Shown: one piece after another, positions 26,983-37,328 of the stretch
Position numbering within the stretch: position 1 is the first letter of the stretch
How the letters are laid out: each line of letters opens with the position of its first letter
NCBI RefSeq assembly: GCF_000761245.1
Contig: NZ_AWOR01000026.1
Coordinates: 62,001-126,000, forward strand
Reading direction: 5' to 3'
Length of the DNA stretch: 64,000 nucleotides
Source: Comamonas testosteroni
GTDB lineage: Bacteria > Pseudomonadota > Gammaproteobacteria > Burkholderiales > Burkholderiaceae_C
Notes under the pieces: generated by a model
What the model was told of the DNA's origin: nothing
Database searches by the model: none
The model's input: only the letters and a program-made list of their open reading frames with translations
Program-made: the position numbers and the translations under genes

Positions 26983-27543
26983 ATGATTTTTCGCAGCCCC
27001 ATCAAGTTCTGCCGCAATTGCGGCACCGCAGTCACCTACCGCGTTCCTGACGATGGGGATACTCGCGAGCGTGCCGTTTGCCCGGCCTGCCACACCATCC
27101 ACTATGAAAACCCGCTCAATGTGGTCGGCACCCTGCCCGTGACGGACGACGGACGCGTGCTGCTTTGCAAGCGCAATATCGAGCCGCGCCGCGGCAAATG
27201 GACGCTGCCTGCAGGCTTCATGGAGCTGGCCGAGACCACCAGCCGCGGGGCCCAGCGCGAAACCGACGAGGAAGCCGGAGCCGACATCGAGCTGGGCAGG
27301 CTGTTCAGTCTCATCAACGTGCCCCAGGTGGGACAGGTCCATCTCTTCTATCTGGCACGCCTCAGAAGCACGCAGTTCTACCCCGGCCCAGAGACCATGG
27401 AGGCCCAGTTGTTTGCCGAGGCAGACATCCCCTGGGAAGAAATCGCGTTTCGCACCGTCAAGGTCACCCTGGAGCGCTTCTTTGCCGACCGCAGGGCCGG
27501 CGTGCTGGAGCAGCCGCAGGTGCACTGCATAGACCTGCTCTGA
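26983..27543 (+). CDS. Nudix hydrolase with N-terminal zinc ribbon
   Basis: It hydrolyses a nucleoside diphosphate linked to another group. A zinc ribbon (CRNCG and CPACH, residues 10-36) precedes the Nudix box GFMELAETTSRGAQRETDEE, where the G-x5-E-x7-R-E-x2-E-E pattern is complete. This order resembles NADH pyrophosphatase NudC but the protein is shorter (186 residues) and lacks the NudC N-terminal domain. No operon partner is apparent. Confidence 0.88.
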   Translation: MIFRSPIKFCRNCGTAVTYRVPDDGDTRERAVCPACHTIHYENPLNVVGTLPVTDDGRVLLCKRNIEPRRGKWTLPAGFMELAETTSRGAQRETDEEAGADIELGRLFSLINVPQVGQVHLFYLARLRSTQFYPGPETMEAQLFAEADIPWEEIAFRTVKVTLERFFADRRAGVLEQPQVHCIDLL

Positions 27544-27837
27544 GCTGCCAGACTGGCTACCCACTTTCTCACATGAATCACCGCTCTGTCTTGGGAAGAC
27601 AGAGGAAGTTGTCCGACGCCGGGCTCACTTCTACAGGCCAAAAATTACCAATAAATACAAATTGCGTGTGATCTGACATACCTCCTACGCAATGCTGTGA
27701 AAGGTCGAGCACAAGAGCGGGCATCGCGACGGACTTCTGATCGCCAGCAGGGCGGCGTCTGCTGGCTGTTTCGTACCCGTGCGTCTTGTGGATGCCCTAA
27801 CTCATGCATCTACAGTCTATTTACTCGATGAGGCGTC

Positions 27838-30312
27838 ATGAAGGCATCTTTGAGCCCCACACTGAAGTCTCAACAATTGCTGCAGCGCGTCTGGGCTTTT
27901 GCGCTGCTGGCACTGATTCTGATGCTCAGTGCCAGCTGCAGCCTGTACCTGCTCTCGGCCGTGCGCGCCTTCGTCAACGGAGAAAGCCTCTGGTCCAAGG
28001 CCCAGAAGGACGCGATCTACTCACTGTCCCGCTATGCCGACGAAGGCAATCCAGTGGACTTCGCCCACTATCAGCGGGCCTTGCAGGTGCCGCGTGGCGA
28101 TGCTGATGCACGTATTGCTCTCTACGACAAGCCTCTGCGCCTGGACCTGGCACGCAAAGGCATAGAGCAAGGCCAGAACCACCCCGACGATGTCAGCTCC
28201 CTCATCTGGCTGCTGCGCACATTCCGCTACTTCAGCTGGGTGCAGGAGCCCGTGGCGTACTGGAAGATGGGTGACGAATACCTGAACCAGCTCGATACAT
28301 TGGCCCAAGAAATCCGGCATGGATACGAAGTCGGCAACATCAGCCGCGAAAACATTGCCACCTGGAAGCGCGAGATCGACCTGATCAACCAGGGCGTGAC
28401 GGCATTAACCAGGGCATTCAGCGACTCTCTGGGCCAAAGCTCGCGCAACATCGTCTGGCTGCTGCTCGCGCTCAACGGTGCCCTGGCCATCGGACTGGTG
28501 AGCCTGTGGATCTGGAACACCTGGCGGCTGATCCTGCTGCGAGAGCAGGTGCAAGACGGCCTGAACAGTGAAAAAGAGCGCGCGGAGACCACTCTCGCAG
28601 CGCTCAGCGATGCGGTCATCACCACCAATGCCAAAGGCCTGATCAACTACGTCAACCCGGCCGCCATAGGCCTGCTGGGTCTGCAAAAGCAAAGCTATCT
28701 GGACAAGCCCATCAAGCAGGTGCTGCAGTTCTACACCATGGACGCCTCCATCACCAGCGAAGGCCTGCTCGCCCAGCTGGTCAGCGAAACCAAGGAAAGC
28801 ACCGTCGTGCGTGATGAACAAACGCACTGGGTGCGCCGCACCGACCACAGCATCGTGCCGGTCAAGGTACTGGGCTCCGCCATGCAGCGTGAGGGCCAGA
28901 CATCGGGCGCCGTCTTCGTGCTGCGCGACGTATCGCGCGAGCAGCAATACATGGATCAGATCTCCTGGAACGCACGCCACGACACGCTGACAGGACTGGA
29001 AAACCGCGGCGAGTTCGAGCGCAGACTGCAAAAAATGCTGACCCAGGGCCTGCATCAGGTCAAGCCCTATGCCCTGCTCTACATCGACCTGGACCAGTTC
29101 AAGCTCATCAACGAAACCAGTGGCCATGCCGCCGGTGACGAAGTGCTGTGTGAAGTCTCTCGCATGTTGCAGGCCAATCTGCGCGAAACCGATTGTCTGG
29201 CGCGCATGGGCGGTGACGAGTTTGCCGTGCTGCTGGAGAACTGCCCTCCTTCCAACGTCGCAAGCATTGCCGAGAAGCTGCGCCTGGCAGCCCAGCAACT
29301 GCAAACCACCTGGGGAGAGAAGGTATTGCGCACCGGTTTTTCGATCGGCGCCGTGCATGTCCCCGGTGATGCGGTCAATGCCTCCGATCTGCTGCGCATG
29401 GTCGATATGGCCTGCTATCAGGCCAAGGAGCGCGGGCGCAACAAGGTCTTTTTCTACAAGGCCGAGGACGGAATCTACAGCCGCTATGTCAGCGAGATGG
29501 AATGGGCCACACGCATTCGTAGCGCATTGGACGAAGACCGCTTCTGCCTCTATGCCCAGAGCATTGCACCGCTGCAGGCCCGCAAGAACAGCCGCCACAG
29601 CGGCATGCACTTCGAAGTCCTGCTGCGCCTGCGCGATGAAAACGGCCAGATCCTGGCCCCCGGACATTTCATACCCGCCGCCGAGCGCTACGGTTTGATG
29701 CCATCGCTTGACCGCTGGGTGATCTCCCGGGCCCTGCAGACACTGGCGCAGCAGCCTGGACACGCCAAGCTGGTGGAAACCTGCGCCATCAATCTCTCCG
29801 GTCCCAGCCTGGACGACGACGGCCTGCTGGAGTTTGTGAAGGAGCAGTTGCAGCAGCACGCAATTGCGCCGCAAAAGCTATGTTTCGAAATCACCGAAAC
29901 CAGCGCCATTGGCAATCTCAGCAATGCCACACGGCTGATTCAGTCGCTGCGCGCCCTGGGTTGCCGTTTTGCCCTGGACGACTTCGGCGTCGGCATGTCG
30001 TCGCTGACCTATCTGAAGCAGTTGCCCGTCGACTATCTCAAGATCGACGGCGGCTTTGTGCGCGACATGCTCAAGGACAAGGGAGACCATGCCATGGTAG
30101 AGATGATCAATCGCATCGGTCAGACCCTGGGCAAAAAGACCATTGCAGAGTTCGTCGAGAGCCGCGAGATCGCTGAGGAACTCATGACCATGGGCGTGGA
30201 TTATGTGCAGGGCTACGCTATCGCCCGCCCCAAACCCATGACCCCCGAATACTTTGCCCCCACGCAGGAAAACCAGTTGCCGCAGTGGTGCGCCTCGCTG
30301 GCCATGGGCTAA
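27838..30312 (+). CDS. Membrane-bound GGDEF-EAL cyclic-di-GMP protein
   Basis: A two-domain c-di-GMP enzyme of 824 residues. Two membrane helices (about residues 18-40 and 201-224) flank a periplasmic region of about 160 residues. A PAS domain (ERAETTLAALSDAVITTNAK onward) follows. The cyclase motif GGDEF is intact at residues 458-462, and an inhibitory RxxD site (RETD, 449-452) lies five residues before it. The phosphodiesterase motif is EVL (593-595) instead of EAL, with FEITET, DDFGVG and KIDG motifs kept. Both activities are therefore possible. A terminator follows; no partner gene is adjacent. Confidence 0.93.
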   Translation: MKASLSPTLKSQQLLQRVWAFALLALILMLSASCSLYLLSAVRAFVNGESLWSKAQKDAIYSLSRYADEGNPVDFAHYQRALQVPRGDADARIALYDKPLRLDLARKGIEQGQNHPDDVSSLIWLLRTFRYFSWVQEPVAYWKMGDEYLNQLDTLAQEIRHGYEVGNISRENIATWKREIDLINQGVTALTRAFSDSLGQSSRNIVWLLLALNGALAIGLVSLWIWNTWRLILLREQVQDGLNSEKERAETTLAALSDAVITTNAKGLINYVNPAAIGLLGLQKQSYLDKPIKQVLQFYTMDASITSEGLLAQLVSETKESTVVRDEQTHWVRRTDHSIVPVKVLGSAMQREGQTSGAVFVLRDVSREQQYMDQISWNARHDTLTGLENRGEFERRLQKMLTQGLHQVKPYALLYIDLDQFKLINETSGHAAGDEVLCEVSRMLQANLRETDCLARMGGDEFAVLLENCPPSNVASIAEKLRLAAQQLQTTWGEKVLRTGFSIGAVHVPGDAVNASDLLRMVDMACYQAKERGRNKVFFYKAEDGIYSRYVSEMEWATRIRSALDEDRFCLYAQSIAPLQARKNSRHSGMHFEVLLRLRDENGQILAPGHFIPAAERYGLMPSLDRWVISRALQTLAQQPGHAKLVETCAINLSGPSLDDDGLLEFVKEQLQQHAIAPQKLCFEITETSAIGNLSNATRLIQSLRALGCRFALDDFGVGMSSLTYLKQLPVDYLKIDGGFVRDMLKDKGDHAMVEMINRIGQTLGKKTIAEFVESREIAEELMTMGVDYVQGYAIARPKPMTPEYFAPTQENQLPQWCASLAMG

Positions 30313-30331
30313 AAAGCTCGCGTATCCACAC

Positions 30332-30362
30332 AAAAAAACGACGCATCAAGCGTCGTTTTTTT
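30332..30362. terminator. Bidirectional terminator
   Basis: AAAAAAACGACGC-ATCA-AGCGTCGTTTTTTT lies between the convergent GGDEF-EAL and YgiQ genes and works on both strands. Confidence 0.9.
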
Positions 30363-30384
30363 GGCTGCAATCAGACTGACGGCA

Positions 30385-32910
30385 TCAACGGGACTTGCGC
30401 GAACCCTGGCCCGCTGGCTTGGCGGGCCTCGCCGCAGTTTTGAAACCTGGCTTGGCCTTGCCAGTCACACCCGCGCGCGGCGGCAGGCCGGTGTGCTGGG
30501 TCAGCAGCTTGCCCGGTTGGGGCTGGCTGCTGCGAAAGCGCACATCGCCCTTGGGCTCCAGGCTCGCCTCTTCGCTGCGGCGTCGCACGGCCACGGCCTT
30601 GCCATCCTTGTTGGTGGTGTAACCAATGCCGCCACCCGCTGTGGACGAGGTACTGTTCTTCTTTCGTGCACTTTGATAGCTGCCGTCGACCAGTGGCTGG
30701 AAGGTCGGGATCAGGTGCTGCTTGCCGTTGCCGATCAGATCGGCGCGACCCATGGTCTTGAGCGCCTCGCGCAGCAGCGGCCAGTTGTTCGGATCGTGAT
30801 AGCGCAGGAAAGCCTTGTGCAGACGGCGGCGCTTTTCACCGCGCACGATATCTACGCGCTCTTCGGCCTCGTCTCGCATCTGGCGGCGCACCTTGGTCAG
30901 CGTGTTGCGACCACTGTGGTACATGGCAGTGGCCGTGGCCATGGGGCTGGGGTAGAAGGTCTGCACCTGATCGGCACGGAAGCCGTTCTTCTTGAGCCAG
31001 ATGGCCAGATTCATCATGTCTTCATCGCTGGTGCCAGGGTGGGCGGCAATGAAGTAGGGAATCAGAAACTGCTTCTTGCCGGCTTCCTCGCTGAACTTCT
31101 CGAACAGCTGCTTGAACTTGTCATAGCTGCCGATGCCCGGCTTCATCATCTTGGTCAGCGGGCCTTGCTCGGTATGCTCGGGGGCGATCTTGAGATAGCC
31201 GCCCACATGGTGCTGAACCAGCTCCTTGACATACTCGGGCGACTTGACGGCCAGGTCGTAGCGCAGGCCGGAGCCGATCAGAATCTTCTTGATGCCGGGC
31301 AGCTTGCGCGCGCGGCGGTAGATCTTGATCAGCGGACCGTGGTCGGTGTGCAGGTTCTGGCAGATGCCGGGGAAGACACAGCTGGGCTTGCGGCAGGCCG
31401 CTTCGATCTGCGGGCTCTTGCAGCCCAGGCGGTACATATTGGCCGTGGGTCCGCCCAGGTCGGAGATGGTGCCGGTAAAGCCCTTGACCTTGTCGCGGAT
31501 CTCTTCGAGCTCCTGGATGATGGAGTCTTCGGAACGGCTCTGGATGATGCGGCCCTCGTGCTCGGTGATGGAGCAGAAGGTGCAGCCGCCGAAACAGCCT
31601 CGCATGATGTTCACCGAGGTGCGAATCATCTCCCAGGCAGGAATCTTGGTGGCGCCCTCATGGCTGCCGCTTTCGTCGGCATAGGCAGGGTGCGGGCTGC
31701 GAGCATACGGCAGGCCGAAGACCCAGTCCATTTCGGCCGTTGTGAGAGGAATGGGCGGCGGATTCATCCACACATCGCGGGCCGTGGTCCCCTCTCCGTG
31801 AGCCTGCACCAGCGCGCGGGCATTGCCGGGATTGGTTTCCAGGTGCAGCACGCGATTGGCGTGGGCATAGAGAATCGGATCGCTCTTGACCTCTTCGTAG
31901 CTAGGCAGGCGCAGCACGGTGCGCTCGCGCGCAGGCAGCCTGGACTTGCTGCGCAGCGAGAGATTGGGCACGAACTGGATGGGCTGGGCCGCAATCGGCT
32001 GCACCGACGCCACGGATTTGGCATCGTTTGCGCCGCTGCCACAGGCCGCGGCTGTGCTGTCGGCGCCTGATTTCGCAGCATCTTCCTTGGAGCAGCTCTG
32101 GCCCTGGGCCTCGGCCTGCTCGCTGGTCGTCATATAGGGGTTGATATGAGGCTCGACCTCGCCGGGCTCGTCCACCGTGGTGGAATCGACCTCGAACCAG
32201 CCTTCCTCCGAAGCACGGCGAAAGAACGAAGTGCCGCGCACATCGGTGATCTGCTCCACCGGCTCGCGCGCCGCGATGCGGTGCGCCACCTCGACCAGGG
32301 CGCGTTCGGCATTGCCGTAGAGCAGGATGTCGCACTTGCTGTCCACCACGATGGAGCGGCGCACCTTGTCGCTCCAGTAGTCGTAGTGGGCAATGCGACG
32401 CAGCGAACCCTCGATGCCGCCCAGCACGATGGGCACGTCCTTGTAGGCCTCGCGGCAGCGCTGGCTGTAGACGATGGCCGCGCGATCGGGACGCTTGCCG
32501 GCCACATCGCCGGGGGTATAGGCGTCGTCACTGCGAATCTTGCGATCAGCCGTGTAACGGTTGATCATCGAGTCCATGTTGCCGGCCGTCACGCCCCAGA
32601 ACAGATTGGGCTTGCCCAGGGCCTTGAAGGCCTCGGCGCTGGTCCAGTCGGGCTGGGCGATGATGCCCACGCGAAAGCCTTGCGCCTCCAGCACGCGGCC
32701 GATGACGGCCATGCCGAAGCTGGGGTGATCCACATAGGCGTCGCCCGTGACCAGAATGATGTCACAACTGTCCCAGCCGAGCTGATCCATCTCCGCACGG
32801 CTCATGGGCAGGAACGGCGCCGGGCCGAAGCGCTTGGCCCAGTACGGCTTGTAGCTGGTCAGCGGTTTGGCATCGCGATGGAAAAAGGAAACATCAACCG
32901 GGGCGTTCAT
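30385..32910 (-). CDS. YgiQ-family radical SAM protein
   Basis: A large (841 residues) radical SAM enzyme of unknown reaction. The cluster motif is CFGGCTFC (CxxxCxxC) in [14 protein letters not shown], preceded by a Rossmann-like cobalamin-type N-terminal domain ([17 protein letters not shown]). Conserved segments [16 protein letters not shown] and [15 protein letters not shown] are diagnostic of YgiQ/UPF0313. The segment around residues 265-310 is Ala/Ser-rich and poorly conserved, and the last 90 residues form a basic, Gly/Arg-rich tail. It is a single-gene unit. Confidence 0.92.
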   Translation of the reverse strand: MNAPVDVSFFHRDAKPLTSYKPYWAKRFGPAPFLPMSRAEMDQLGWDSCDIILVTGDAYVDHPSFGMAVIGRVLEAQGFRVGIIAQPDWTSAEAFKALGKPNLFWGVTAGNMDSMINRYTADRKIRSDDAYTPGDVAGKRPDRAAIVYSQRCREAYKDVPIVLGGIEGSLRRIAHYDYWSDKVRRSIVVDSKCDILLYGNAERALVEVAHRIAAREPVEQITDVRGTSFFRRASEEGWFEVDSTTVDEPGEVEPHINPYMTTSEQAEAQGQSCSKEDAAKSGADSTAAACGSGANDAKSVASVQPIAAQPIQFVPNLSLRSKSRLPARERTVLRLPSYEEVKSDPILYAHANRVLHLETNPGNARALVQAHGEGTTARDVWMNPPPIPLTTAEMDWVFGLPYARSPHPAYADESGSHEGATKIPAWEMIRTSVNIMRGCFGGCTFCSITEHEGRIIQSRSEDSIIQELEEIRDKVKGFTGTISDLGGPTANMYRLGCKSPQIEAACRKPSCVFPGICQNLHTDHGPLIKIYRRARKLPGIKKILIGSGLRYDLAVKSPEYVKELVQHHVGGYLKIAPEHTEQGPLTKMMKPGIGSYDKFKQLFEKFSEEAGKKQFLIPYFIAAHPGTSDEDMMNLAIWLKKNGFRADQVQTFYPSPMATATAMYHSGRNTLTKVRRQMRDEAEERVDIVRGEKRRRLHKAFLRYHDPNNWPLLREALKTMGRADLIGNGKQHLIPTFQPLVDGSYQSARKKNSTSSTAGGGIGYTTNKDGKAVAVRRRSEEASLEPKGDVRFRSSQPQPGKLLTQHTGLPPRAGVTGKAKPGFKTAARPAKPAGQGSRKSR

Positions 32911-33027
32911 GTGGATGGGCTTTATATGGCCTCATGGCCTATGCGGAGAAAGAACCGGCCAGTGTACTTTTCCGCCCTCAGCCTTGCACGTGCAAGGTCT
33001 TGCGAAAACATGGCTGGAACTCTGAAA

Positions 33028-33125
33028 CTCATAGCACCTAGCGCCTTCCATAAAAGGATTTCAACATCAAACATGTCTTAAACCTATTAAGGACAAGCGC
33101 TAGATACTCATTTCTTCATAGCACC
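33028..33125. repeat. Dispersed repeat, long or double copy
   Basis: CTCATAGCACCTAGCGCCTT at one end and ACAAGCGCTAGATACTCATT followed by a second CATAGCACC at the other mark a repeat in the 237-base gap between the YgiQ and PepSY genes. Confidence 0.55.
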
Positions 33126-33147
33126 AGAATCCAGATAGTGGGACGAC

Positions 33148-33687
33148 TCAGTCTTTTTCCTGCCTCGTCACAGCGCCAGTGGCGGGGTCCAGCCTGAGCT
33201 TCATGACCGTCTGATCGGCGCGCAGCATCTTGACCTTGTAGCTGGTCTTGCCCCAGTCCGAATCCAGCTGGGCCTCCAGCGGCTTGCCGGGCAAGGCAGC
33301 AATAGCTGCATCGACGGCCTGCACCAGCGTGATCCGGGCATCGGCCAGACGCTTGGCATGCTTGCCCTCGGCCCGGCCCTTGTTCTCCTGCACCGCTGCA
33401 TCGCCCGTGCTGGCATTCACGCGCAGCTTGATTTCCTCATTCGCGGGGGAGATCAGGGTGACCGAGTAATAAGGCGCAGCGCCTTTCTTACCCTCTTCCA
33501 GCTCGACATCGATCGCTTTTCCGGGAGCAACAGCCTGGGCTCTTTCGACGGCCTGGTTCAAGCCGACCTGCACGGCGCCTGTCAGGGCCAGCCATTCGGC
33601 AGCCGACTTGGCCAGAACCGGAGCCGCACTCAATCCACTCAGGCTCAGGGCAGCAGATAGCACCAAGGTGCTGGGACGAAATCTCAT
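33148..33687 (-). CDS. Secreted protein with two PepSY domains
   Basis: A 179-residue periplasmic protein: signal peptide ending near SAAPVLA, then two PepSY units (GLNQAVERAQAVAPGKAIDV... and TLVQAVDAAIAALPGKPLEA...), each ending in a typical strand with ASTG or PATG. PepSY proteins often inhibit proteases or sense the envelope state; the exact role is unknown. AGGA precedes the ATG. No two-component gene is adjacent. Confidence 0.85.
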   Translation of the reverse strand: MRFRPSTLVLSAALSLSGLSAAPVLAKSAAEWLALTGAVQVGLNQAVERAQAVAPGKAIDVELEEGKKGAAPYYSVTLISPANEEIKLRVNASTGDAAVQENKGRAEGKHAKRLADARITLVQAVDAAIAALPGKPLEAQLDSDWGKTSYKVKMLRADQTVMKLRLDPATGAVTRQEKD

Positions 33688-33902
33688 GGACCAATCCTCC
33701 TACGGTGGCAATGGCTCCAGTCTGCCTCGATTCCGTGGCGCAGCCTTGTCGGATATCAAGCCATATCGACTTGCAGAAAATCCATCCCGAACTATTGATA
33801 GGCAAAGATTATCCGCTATGAAATCCGTGAATCAGCACGCAGAAAACCCGCCAGAACCAGGCCCGGGCGGGCCGGGATGACTGCCACGGACTGGCCTTTT
33901 AC

Positions 33903-34091
33903 TTACAGATCTTGCTGGGCCGCCGCAATCATTTCGCCAAACTGGCGGGCATCACCGAGCTGATTGGCCGCCAGCAGCGCCAGCTTGACCAGCAGCAGCT
34001 CTGACTTTTCAGCGCCCACGGCATCAATGGCGCCAGCTAGCAGGTCGTACACGGTCTCAAGACCTGCGATATCAAGAGTGGTTTGGGTCAT
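33903..34091 (-). CDS. DUF2783 small protein
   Basis: A 62-residue acidic helical protein (MTQTTLDIAGLETVYDLLAG) of the DUF2783 family, which is found next to FAD aromatic hydroxylases as here. GGAGAG lies seven bases before the ATG and the gap to the monooxygenase stop is 12 bases, so the two are one operon. It may be an accessory subunit; function unproven. Confidence 0.8.
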   Translation of the reverse strand: MTQTTLDIAGLETVYDLLAGAIDAVGAEKSELLLVKLALLAANQLGDARQFGEMIAAAQQDL

Positions 34092-34103
34092 TTCAATCTC
34101 TCC

Positions 34104-35801
34104 TCATGCAGGCAAGGCTGCCTTGAATGCCGCCTGCAGGCGATTGGCGTCCAGCGCCATCCAGCGCGCGCAGACATGCTGATCGGGGCGCAGCAGATAG
34201 GCAGCGCCATCGGCCATCACGCCATAACGGGCGCGGCATCGGCCTTCGCTGTCATCTAGTACCAGGTCGGCACCTTCGATAGCGCCTGCAACGTGGCTGC
34301 TGACGGCGATCAGGCGCACTGCAACGCCGCGGGCTCTGACCCCGGCCACGACCGCCTGCAGTTCGGCAGCAATCGCCTTGCCGCTCGTGAAATACAGCAG
34401 ATCGAAGCCGCCACCCAGATGGTCGAGCAGATAGCTGTCCGGCGCAAAGCGCACGTTGAGAGGCGGCGCGCCATGGGCGGGGCCGGCCTTGAACAGCAGA
34501 TTGTCGTCGCCCATGCTGTTGAGCGGCGAGCTGCCGTACTCATGCGGGCGCGAGGTGCGCCAGTGGTAGAGCGGGCCGACAAAGGGCTGGCTCAGCGACA
34601 GGGACAGCACGGCATCGCGCAGCAACCTGAAGCCTCTGCTGGGGGGTGCCATGAAACGCGTGCTCTTGCCGGCCTCCTCCACAATCTCGCGGGCCGCGCC
34701 CACGCGCTCGCTGCTGTAGCTTTGCAGCAGCGCGGCGCTGGCCACACCCTTGGCGACGAGCGCCAGACGCCAGCCCAGACCCTGAGCATCCTGAAAACCG
34801 GTGTTGGCGCCGCGCACCCCGAAAATGGGCAGCATATGGGCGGCATCGCCCGCAAAGATCACACGGCCATGCACATACTCGGGCAGGGTCAGCGCACGGG
34901 CCGAGTAGACGGAGCTCCAGTCCATCTCCCAGGGCGTGCCGCCAAAGCCGATCATCTCCAGCTGCGCATCGATGCGCGCCTTCAGCGACTCGGGCCTGAG
35001 CGCATCCTCGGGGTCTTCGCCGGCAGGCAGCTGGTAGTCCACGCGCCAGATGCCATGCGGCTCGCGGTGCATGAGGATGGTGTTGCCCGGGTTCCATGTG
35101 GGATCGAAGAATGCAAGACGCTCGGTGGGCAGAGGCAGGTCGATGCGGATATCGGCGATCACGAAGCGGCCTTCGTAGGAAGCGCCTTCCATCAGCAGAT
35201 TCATGGCCGTGCGAATCCCCGAGCGCGCGCCGTCGCAGGCCACCAGCCAGTCCGCCCGCAGCTCGTAGCTGCCTTCAGGGGTGTCCACCTCCACCCATGC
35301 CTGCTCGCCCTTTTGCTCGACCTTGTTCACACGGTTACCCCAGCGCAGCTCGATCAACGGGTTGGCCTGCACTGCATCGACCAGGTATTCCTCCAGGTAC
35401 TGCTGCTGCAGATTGATCATGGGAAAGAAGCGGTCGTCGTCGGCACGCGCGTTTTCCATGCGAAACACACGCTGACCGCGGTAGATGCTGTTGCCGTAGC
35501 ACCAGGGCAATCCGGTCTCCGTCACGCGCTGGGCCACGCCCACCTGCTGCAGGATTTCCATGGAGCGGCGCGTGAACACAATGGCGCGGCTGCCTTCGGA
35601 CACCTGCAGCTCGGACTCGAGCACCACGCAGCGCTGACCGTGGCGAGCAATCTCCAGCGCCGTGGTCAGACCCACGGGGCCGGTGCCGACGATGACGATG
35701 GGGTGGTGTTGCTCACCTGGATGCCGGCAGGCAAGCCAGGGCTGGTGCACCTGGTACTGGTAGTAGATGGAGCTGCGTGGCTCGGCATATGGCTGATGCA
35801 T
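34104..35801 (-). CDS. FAD-dependent aromatic-ring hydroxylase (MhpA-like)
   Basis: A class A flavoprotein monooxygenase that would hydroxylate a phenolic compound with NAD(P)H and oxygen. FAD motifs are IVIVGTGPVGLTTALEIA (GxGxxG), the DG segment ACDGARSGIR, and GDAAHMLPIFGVRGANTG. The 565-residue length and C-terminal thioredoxin-like region fit the MhpA/phenol hydroxylase group. AGGAGA precedes the start at 35801; an ATG at 35834 lacks it. It is followed by DUF2783 and preceded by a LuxR regulator on the same strand. Substrate uncertain; the isomerase/hydrolase pair at 25-26 kb could serve its product. Confidence 0.88.
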   Translation of the reverse strand: MHQPYAEPRSSIYYQYQVHQPWLACRHPGEQHHPIVIVGTGPVGLTTALEIARHGQRCVVLESELQVSEGSRAIVFTRRSMEILQQVGVAQRVTETGLPWCYGNSIYRGQRVFRMENARADDDRFFPMINLQQQYLEEYLVDAVQANPLIELRWGNRVNKVEQKGEQAWVEVDTPEGSYELRADWLVACDGARSGIRTAMNLLMEGASYEGRFVIADIRIDLPLPTERLAFFDPTWNPGNTILMHREPHGIWRVDYQLPAGEDPEDALRPESLKARIDAQLEMIGFGGTPWEMDWSSVYSARALTLPEYVHGRVIFAGDAAHMLPIFGVRGANTGFQDAQGLGWRLALVAKGVASAALLQSYSSERVGAAREIVEEAGKSTRFMAPPSRGFRLLRDAVLSLSLSQPFVGPLYHWRTSRPHEYGSSPLNSMGDDNLLFKAGPAHGAPPLNVRFAPDSYLLDHLGGGFDLLYFTSGKAIAAELQAVVAGVRARGVAVRLIAVSSHVAGAIEGADLVLDDSEGRCRARYGVMADGAAYLLRPDQHVCARWMALDANRLQAAFKAALPA

Positions 35802-35948
35802 GTTCTTGTCTCCTGGGGGCGCTGTCGTGATCAAACCGTTGCGCTTCCATCCCCTTGCGGTCTGGCTTGAGATGCAGTGTAGAAAAGCAGCTTGCGTCCA
35901 ATGTCACCAACTGGAGACAACACCAACCAGCAACCGAGATTCAAGTCG

Positions 35949-35993
35949 AATCAGCCTTGAGCCCATGCAAATCAGACGCAAGCAGCTATCAAA
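35949..35993. repeat. Dispersed repeat overlapping the end of the LuxR gene
   Basis: AATCAGCCTTGAGCCCATGC...AGACGCAAGCAGCTATCAAA is the family consensus in reverse. It extends over the last codons of the regulator. Confidence 0.65.
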
Positions 35994-36873
35994 GTTGACC
36001 ATCGACACCTTCAGCGGGCTCCATCAGCAGAGCAAACAGCTCACGCTGGCCCTGCACGCCCAGCTTGGCGCAGACGCGTTTGACATAGGTGCGCGCGCTG
36101 CTGACGGTAATGCCCAGGCGCTGCGCCAGCGCTTCGGCATCCAGGCCCTGGGCCAGTGCCCGCACCACATCGAGGTCGCGCGGCGTCAGCTGCTCAAAGC
36201 GCCGTGCCAGGCGCGCCAGCACCAGACCGACCAGGTCGTCCTGCAGCGTCTGCCCCGCGTAATGCAGACGCATGGCCTGCATGACCAGGGGCGCGAAAGC
36301 CTCGATGCGGCCAATGGCTGCAGCGTCGAAGCAGCCATGCTCCTCCCCGCGGTACAGGTTCACGGAAAGCCAGCGCGCGTTTTCCTGCAGCATCAGCAGC
36401 GACAGCCGCTCGGCAATGCGCGGCAGCTCATAGCAGACATGACGGTATTCGGGATGCTGCACATCGCGCGGGCCCTGGCGATGCAGCCAGACGCGCGGCC
36501 TGGCATGCGGATCCCTGGCAAGACGTGCCAGCTCGGCCTGCATCACGCGCTGCGAACCGTCCAGCGGATAGAAGCGCTCGCTGTAATCCTGGGAGATCAT
36601 GGGCAGCGCCCCCGTGCGCGCCCTGTCTCCCATGCCCACCACGCGCGGCCTTGCCATGCCCTGGAAGGAGAAGATCGTGCACTGGGCCAGCGGCACATGG
36701 CGCCCCAGCAGCTGCAGGATCTGCTCGGCCACCGCGTCGCTGCTGCTGCGCCCCACTCTTTCCATCATGGCAGTCACATCGGCCAGGGCCACGGGTAGCT
36801 GCGCTGCCTGCGCGGCAGCCGGCAGCAGCATCCAGTGAGAGGAATCGGGAAACGGCGCAGAGCAAGCAGTCAT
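35989..36873 (-). CDS. LuxR-family transcriptional regulator
   Basis: The C-terminal helix-turn-helix (LTPRDLDVVRALAQGLDAEA, TVSSARTYVKRVCAKLGV) is of LuxR type; the N-terminal 200 residues resemble no input domain I can name, and no phosphorylation-site receiver is present. The start at 36873 (MTACSAPFPDSS) is preferred, since an upstream ATG at 36990 would overlap the neighbouring small gene. It lies directly upstream of the FAD hydroxylase on the same strand and probably regulates it in response to an aromatic compound (inference). Confidence 0.87.
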   Translation of the reverse strand: MTACSAPFPDSSHWMLLPAAAQAAQLPVALADVTAMMERVGRSSSDAVAEQILQLLGRHVPLAQCTIFSFQGMARPRVVGMGDRARTGALPMISQDYSERFYPLDGSQRVMQAELARLARDPHARPRVWLHRQGPRDVQHPEYRHVCYELPRIAERLSLLMLQENARWLSVNLYRGEEHGCFDAAAIGRIEAFAPLVMQAMRLHYAGQTLQDDLVGLVLARLARRFEQLTPRDLDVVRALAQGLDAEALAQRLGITVSSARTYVKRVCAKLGVQGQRELFALLMEPAEGVDGQL

Positions 36874-36983
36874 GGGCTGCGATTCTCGCCGCTGCAGCGC
36901 GGCCTCGGACAGGAAAAACCGGCTCTCCCTTTCAGGAGTGGCCGGTCCGGCTTGAGGCAGCAAATGCGCTCGGGCCCTGGGCC

Positions 36984-37151
36984 CTACCACTCACCCACGT
37001 TGCGTATGCGCTGCAGCAGCTCCCATTCATCTTCGGGCGCCGCAGCGTGCAGGGCCTGAGGCTCTGCCAGCTCCTGCGCCAGCGGAGGCGGCGTGAAATG
37101 CTCGCGGCCAAAAGTATGTTCGCTCAGGGACTGTGGTTGCGGATTGTTCAT
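36984..37151 (-). CDS. Small acidic protein, 55 residues
   Basis: MNNPQPQSLSEHTFGREHFT and on to WELLQRIRNVGEW, with a strong AAAGGAGG ribosome site six bases before the ATG. Hydrophilic, with no membrane segment. It precedes the LuxR gene by 110 bases on the same strand and may be co-transcribed. I do not recognise a family. Confidence 0.6.
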   Translation of the reverse strand: MNNPQPQSLSEHTFGREHFTPPPLAQELAEPQALHAAAPEDEWELLQRIRNVGEW

Positions 37152-37328
37152 GATGGCCTCCTTTGCGCAAAGCTTAAGGCTCGAGGCTTGCCGAACTTGT
37201 AGGAATTGGCTTAAGGACACTGTCGAGCAACCCCCACAAGCCGCGTCGTCATGTCATGGATATGTCCCACCCGGCCCATGTACCGCAACGCTGCCCGGCC
37301 CGGACTTTGCGGTTATGCTGCCGCGGCT

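Noticed and set aside
30361..32070. 569-codon frame opposite the YgiQ gene
   Set aside because: Shadow frame; the radical SAM protein on the minus strand has all family motifs.
34293..35870. 525-codon frame opposite the FAD hydroxylase
   Set aside because: Shadow frame; FAD motifs lie on the minus strand.
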